Shown one piece after another: positions 5,573 through 8,537 of a DNA stretch of 8,537 bases. A program made the position numbers and the translations under genes. How positions within the stretch are numbered: position 1 is the stretch's first letter; every line of letters begins with the position of its first letter. Source of the DNA: Microbacteriaceae bacterium (lineage in GTDB: Bacteria; Actinomycetota; Actinomycetes; Actinomycetales; Microbacteriaceae); NCBI GenBank assembly GCA_011620705.1, contig WOYR01000193.1:1-8537 (forward strand), written 5' to 3'. A model generated the notes under the pieces. The model saw nothing but the letters and a program-made list of their open reading frames with translations, was not told the origin of the DNA and ran no database searches.

Positions 5573-6220
5573 ATGATCCGCACCCCGCTGTTCGTCTTCG
5601 ACATGGACGACGTGCTCTTCGACTACGACTGGCGCGTCAGGATGACGGGGCTCAGCGCCCTCACCGGCCTCGAGTTGCAGGAGCTGCGCTCCCGGTGGTG
5701 GCACGACGAGGGCGAGTGGGCGGCCGAGGCCGGGCGCTTCGCCGACGCCGAGGCGTACCGCTCGGCCTTCGGGCGGGCGGTCGGCACCGACATCGCCGTG
5801 CACGACTGGATCGCGAACCGCCGCTCGGCGATGACGCCATGGCCGGAGTCGTTCGCCGCCGTCGAACGCGCAGGAGAGCTCGGCACGGTGAGCCTGCTGA
5901 CCAACAACGGGCCGCTGGTCGAGGCTCACCTCGCCGAGCTCGCACCCGAGCTCGTCCCCTTGTTCGGGGATGAGCTGCACACCTCCAGCTTCTACGGCGC
6001 TCGCAAGCCCGACCCGACCGTGTTCGCGAACCTGCTGGCGCACTACGGCGTGGAGGCCGATCAGGTGTTCTTCGCCGACGACCTCGAGGTGAATGTCGAG
6101 GCGGCGCGGTCGCTCGGCATCGAGGCGCACCGCTTCATGGATGCCGGATCGCTCACCGCTGCGATCGAGCGCTTCGCCGAGCAGCTGGGAGCCGGAACAG
6201 GGTCGCGAGACGTCGCCTAA
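5573..6220 (+). CDS. HAD-superfamily hydrolase (probable phosphatase)
   Basis: This is the only plus-strand gene. The 215-residue product has all four HAD motifs: motif I FDMDDVLFDYD with nucleophile D10 and acid/base D12, motif II LLTNNG (T110), motif III K145 in GARKPDPTVF, and motif IV FFADDLEVNVEAA with D169 and D170. Residues 16-85 form a helical C1-type cap rich in Trp, Glu and Arg (RSRWWHDEGEW). This predicts a magnesium-dependent phosphomonoester hydrolase of subfamily IA; the substrate cannot be read from the sequence. The ATG has GAGG about five bases upstream (TTGAGGCACC). Its TAA overlaps the prmC TAG on the other strand, and it starts about 60 bases from tsaC. Base composition looks like that of the neighbours, so there is no sign of recent transfer. 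Confidence 0.9.
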   Translation: MIRTPLFVFDMDDVLFDYDWRVRMTGLSALTGLELQELRSRWWHDEGEWAAEAGRFADAEAYRSAFGRAVGTDIAVHDWIANRRSAMTPWPESFAAVERAGELGTVSLLTNNGPLVEAHLAELAPELVPLFGDELHTSSFYGARKPDPTVFANLLAHYGVEADQVFFADDLEVNVEAARSLGIEAHRFMDAGSLTAAIERFAEQLGAGTGSRDVA

Positions 6221-7083
6221 CGCAGCGCGCTCGTCGCGCGGTCGCGTCCCAGCAGGTCGCGGGTCGTGGCCGGCGCCCGCCAGCCGTCGGCGCGCAGCAG
6301 TTCGTGGATCGCCGCGGCTTGCAGCTCCCCGTGCTCGAGGATGAGCACGCCGCCCGGTCGGAGCAGGGCGGCCGCGCGGCGCGAGACCGCGCGCACCACC
6401 TCGAGGCCGTCCGGGCCGCCGAAGAGCGCGGGAGGCGGATCGAACAGCCGCACCTCAGGGTCGCGCGGGATCGCACCGTCCGGGATGTACGGCGGGTTGG
6501 AGATGACGACATCGAACGTGCCGTCGAGCTCGGGGACGGCCTCCGCCAGGTCCGCGAACACCAGCCGGAGGTTGTCGGCGCCGCTCTCGCGGAGGTTCTG
6601 CTTGGCCCAGATGAAGGCACGTGGCGAGTTCTCGACGGCCACGATCTCAGCCTGCGGCACCTCCGTCGCCATGGCCAGCGCGATCGCACCCGATCCGGTG
6701 CCGAGATCGATCCCCCGCGGTGACGGCGAGGGCACCGCCAGCAGGGCGTCGATCGCGAGCTGCGCGACCGACTCCGTCTCGGGGCGGGGGATGAAGACGC
6801 CGGGCCCGACGGCGAGCTCCAGGGAGCGGAACGGCGCGCGTCCCGTGATGTGCTGCAGCGGCTCGCGGGCGGCGCGGCGCTCGACCGCCTCGATGGTCGC
6901 GAGGTACTGCTCCGGGTCGAGTGCGGCATCCGTGACCGCCATCGCCTGCACCTGGCCCCTGCTCACGCCGAGCACATGCCCGAGCAGCAGTTCCGCGTCG
7001 ACGTCGGCGTTGCGGATGCCGGCGGCCGACAGCACGCGGATGGCGTGCTCGCGCAGGGCGGAGACGGTGAGGGCTGTGCTCAT
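6217..7083 (-). CDS. prmC: Release factor N5-glutamine methyltransferase
   Basis: PrmC methylates the glutamine of the GGQ motif in RF1 and RF2, using S-adenosylmethionine, and so speeds peptide release. The 288-residue protein has an N-terminal helical domain that binds the release factor (1-80), the linker FIPRPETE (97-104), the SAM-binding motif GIDLGTGSGAIALAMA (124-139), the acidic SAM ribose contact in VAVENSP (148-154), and the catalytic NPPYIPD (196-202). It directly follows prfA, which encodes its substrate. Start choice: ATG at 7083 lies 14 bases after the prfA stop; a GTG at 7101 would give six more residues (VTQPAG) and a GTGA four-base overlap with prfA. Neither has a strong ribosome site, so the two remain open. 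The TAG stop overlaps the stop of the convergent HAD gene. Confidence 0.94.
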   Translation of the reverse strand: MSTALTVSALREHAIRVLSAAGIRNADVDAELLLGHVLGVSRGQVQAMAVTDAALDPEQYLATIEAVERRAAREPLQHITGRAPFRSLELAVGPGVFIPRPETESVAQLAIDALLAVPSPSPRGIDLGTGSGAIALAMATEVPQAEIVAVENSPRAFIWAKQNLRESGADNLRLVFADLAEAVPELDGTFDVVISNPPYIPDGAIPRDPEVRLFDPPPALFGGPDGLEVVRAVSRRAAALLRPGGVLILEHGELQAAAIHELLRADGWRAPATTRDLLGRDRATSALR

Positions 7084-7097
7084 GCCGGCTGGCTGGG

Positions 7098-8174
7098 TCA
7101 CTCGGCGCCGAGTTCGGCCAGCTGCGCCTCTTCGTCGAACCGGATGCACGAGTCGATCACCGGGTCGAGCGCGCCGTTCATGACCTGCGCCAGGTTGTAC
7201 GCCTTGTAGTCGGTGCGGTGGTCGGCGATCCGATTCTCCGGGAAGTTGTATGTGCGGATGCGCTCCGAGCGGTCCATCGTGCGGATCTGCGTCTTGCGGG
7301 CGGCGCTGGATGCGGCGGCGAGTTCCTCCTGCTGGCGCGCGAGGAGGCGGGCGCGCAGCACGCGCATCCCGGCCTCCCGGTTCTGGATCTGCGACTTCTC
7401 GTTCTGCATCGAGACCACGATGCCGGTGGGGATGTGGGTGATGCGCACCGCCGAGTCGGTAGTGTTGACCGATTGCCCACCGGGACCGGACGAGCGGAAC
7501 ACGTCGATCCGGAGATCGTTCGGGCCGATCTCGACCTCCTCCGGCTCGTCGACCTCTGGAAAGACGAGCACACCGGCGGTCGAGGTCTGGATGCGGCCCT
7601 GCGACTCGGTGGCCGGCACGCGCTGCACGCGGTGCACGCCGCCCTCGTACTTGAGGTGCGCCCAGACGCCTTCCGCGGGATCGGTGGCGTTCGACTTGAT
7701 GGCCAGCTGCACATTGGTGTAGCCGCCGAGGTCGGTCGGATCGGATTCGAGGATCTCGGTCTTCCAGCCCTTGGACTCTGCGTAGTGCAGGTACATCCGC
7801 AGCAGGTCCGCGGCGAACAGCGCGGACTCGGCCCCACCGGCGCCGCCCTTGATCTCCATGATCACGTCGCGGCCGTCATCCGGATCGCGCGGGATCAGCA
7901 GACGGCGCAGCCGTTCCTGCGCGGCGGCCAGCCCCTCCTCGAGGGCGGGGATCTCGGCCGCGAAGGCCTCGTCCTCCTTCGCCAGCTCGCGCGCGGCCCC
8001 CAGGTCGCCCTCGGCCTGCAGCCAGTCGTCGTGCGCCTTGAGGATCTTGCTCAACTCCGCGTAGCGGCGGTTGACCTTCTTGGAGCGTGCGGGATCGGCG
8101 TGCAGGGCGGGGTCCGACAGCTGCTGCTGCAGTTGTTCGTGCTCGGCCCGCAGCGCGGCGACCGATTCGAACAC
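7098..8174 (-). CDS. prfA: Peptide chain release factor 1
   Basis: RF1 recognises UAA and UAG in the ribosomal A site and triggers hydrolysis of peptidyl-tRNA. The 358-residue protein is normal in length. It has an N-terminal helical domain (1-100), the PCRF core with KGGAGGAESALFAADLLRMY (109-128), the stop-codon-reading PAT tripeptide (187-189) in RVPATESQGRIQTSTAGV, which separates RF1 from the SPF type of RF2, and the catalytic SSGPGGQSVNTTDSAVR with GGQ at 232-234. Q234 is the residue methylated by the product of the next gene. The start is GTG at 8174, three bases after the rho stop, with AAGGAG six bases upstream. The tail ends in CIRFDEEAQLAELGAE. Confidence 0.97.
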   Translation of the reverse strand: MFESVAALRAEHEQLQQQLSDPALHADPARSKKVNRRYAELSKILKAHDDWLQAEGDLGAARELAKEDEAFAAEIPALEEGLAAAQERLRRLLIPRDPDDGRDVIMEIKGGAGGAESALFAADLLRMYLHYAESKGWKTEILESDPTDLGGYTNVQLAIKSNATDPAEGVWAHLKYEGGVHRVQRVPATESQGRIQTSTAGVLVFPEVDEPEEVEIGPNDLRIDVFRSSGPGGQSVNTTDSAVRITHIPTGIVVSMQNEKSQIQNREAGMRVLRARLLARQQEELAAASSAARKTQIRTMDRSERIRTYNFPENRIADHRTDYKAYNLAQVMNGALDPVIDSCIRFDEEAQLAELGAE

Positions 8175-8177
8175 CGC

Positions 8178-8537
8178 CTACTCCTTGTGGCCGTGCGACC
8201 CGTTGGCGCTGTGGCCGTTCCCCGTACCGCTGTGCCCGTTGGCGGCGGGCAGCGAGTTCTGGATCTGCACCAGGAACTCGGTGTTCGACTGCGTCTCCTT
8301 GAGCTTGCTGAGCACCACCTCGAGCTGCTGCTGCAGTTCGAGACCGGCGAGCGCGCGGCGCAGGCGCCAGGTGATCTTGACCTCTTCGGGGCTGAGCAGC
8401 TCCTCCTCGCGGCGGGTGCTCGATGCGTAGATGTCGACGGCCGGGAAGATCCGCTTGTCGGCGAGCTGGCGCGAGAGGCGCAGCTCCATGTTCCCGGTGC
8501 CCTTGAACTCCTCGAAGATGACCTCGTCCATCTTGGA
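8178..8537 (-). CDS. rho: Transcription termination factor Rho (partial, C-terminal 119 residues)
   Basis: Rho is the hexameric RNA-dependent ATPase that releases nascent RNA from RNA polymerase. Only the end of the ATPase domain is inside the window: it enters as SKMDEVIFEEFKGTGNMEL, continues through RLSRQLADKRIFPAVDIYAS and STRREEELLSPEEVKITWRL, then LEVVLSKLKETQSNTEFLVQIQ, all diagnostic for the family. After that the protein ends in a low-complexity tail of about 20 residues rich in Gly, His, Asn and Ser (NGHS occurs twice). The start and the RNA-binding domain lie beyond the right edge. The final codons AAG GAG TAG form the ribosome-binding site of prfA. No rpmE gene lies between rho and prfA, unlike M. 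tuberculosis. Confidence 0.97.
   Translation of the reverse strand, partial: SKMDEVIFEEFKGTGNMELRLSRQLADKRIFPAVDIYASSTRREEELLSPEEVKITWRLRRALAGLELQQQLEVVLSKLKETQSNTEFLVQIQNSLPAANGHSGTGNGHSANGSHGHKE
8181..8186 (-). promoter_or_regulatory. prfA Shine-Dalgarno embedded in the end of rho
   Basis: On the coding strand AAGGAG is both the last two sense codons of rho (Lys-Glu) and an ideal ribosome site six bases before the prfA GTG at 8174. It confirms that GTG as the start and implies co-transcription of the two genes. Confidence 0.8.

Noticed and set aside
5471..6130. Minus-strand frame opposite the HAD gene, which might have bridged prmC and tsaC
   Set aside because: The plus-strand frame has all four HAD motifs in order with correct spacing, whereas the minus frame shows no motif.

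Overview
The window is a compact, high-GC (about two-thirds G+C by eye) actinobacterial chromosome segment. Gene order and protein sequences point to Micrococcales, most likely Microbacteriaceae (Microbacterium or a relative). The evidence is the run rho - prfA - prmC - sua5/tsaC - wecA/rfe - small membrane protein - atpBEFHA, which matches the Mycobacterium tuberculosis order Rv1297-Rv1308, together with a long actinobacterial delta subunit, GTG starts and very short gene spacing. Everything is on the minus strand except one HAD-family hydrolase gene on the plus strand.

Layout in transcription order, right to left. 8537-8178: 3' end of rho. 8174-7098: prfA (release factor 1), whose Shine-Dalgarno lies in the last rho codons. 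7083-6217: prmC, the methyltransferase that modifies the GGQ glutamine of RF1. 5573-6220 (plus strand): HAD hydrolase, tail-to-tail with prmC with overlapping stop codons and head-to-head with sua5. 5510-4818: threonylcarbamoyl-AMP synthase. 4827-3553: polyprenyl-phosphate GlcNAc-1-phosphate transferase, overlapping its neighbours on both sides. 3556-3104: four-helix membrane protein at the AtpI position. 3103-2983: the longest gap in the window (121 bases), with an AT-rich island and a possible atp promoter and leader. 2982-2161 atpB, 2119-1895 atpE, 1862-1299 atpF, 1299-508 atpH, 481-1 the start of atpA. No stretch of 300 bases lacks a gene. No tRNA, rRNA, CRISPR, insertion sequence or convincing intrinsic terminator was seen.

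Functionally the window joins termination of transcription (Rho) and translation (RF1 and its modifying enzyme), tRNA t6A synthesis, initiation of a lipid-linked cell-wall glycan, and the F1Fo-ATP synthase. The atp genes encode Fo a, c and b, then delta and the N-terminal third of alpha; the remaining F1 genes presumably lie to the left. The HAD gene separates the rho-prfA-prmC block from the sua5-wecA-atp block, so sua5 and the genes after it need their own promoter.

I do not see an undescribed defence, mobile or regulatory system; this is core housekeeping DNA. The most interesting residues are a hexamer (GGATGC/GCATCC) that recurs far more often than composition predicts and in several codon phases, the inserted HAD gene, a His/Gly/Asn-rich tail on Rho, and the structured atp leader.
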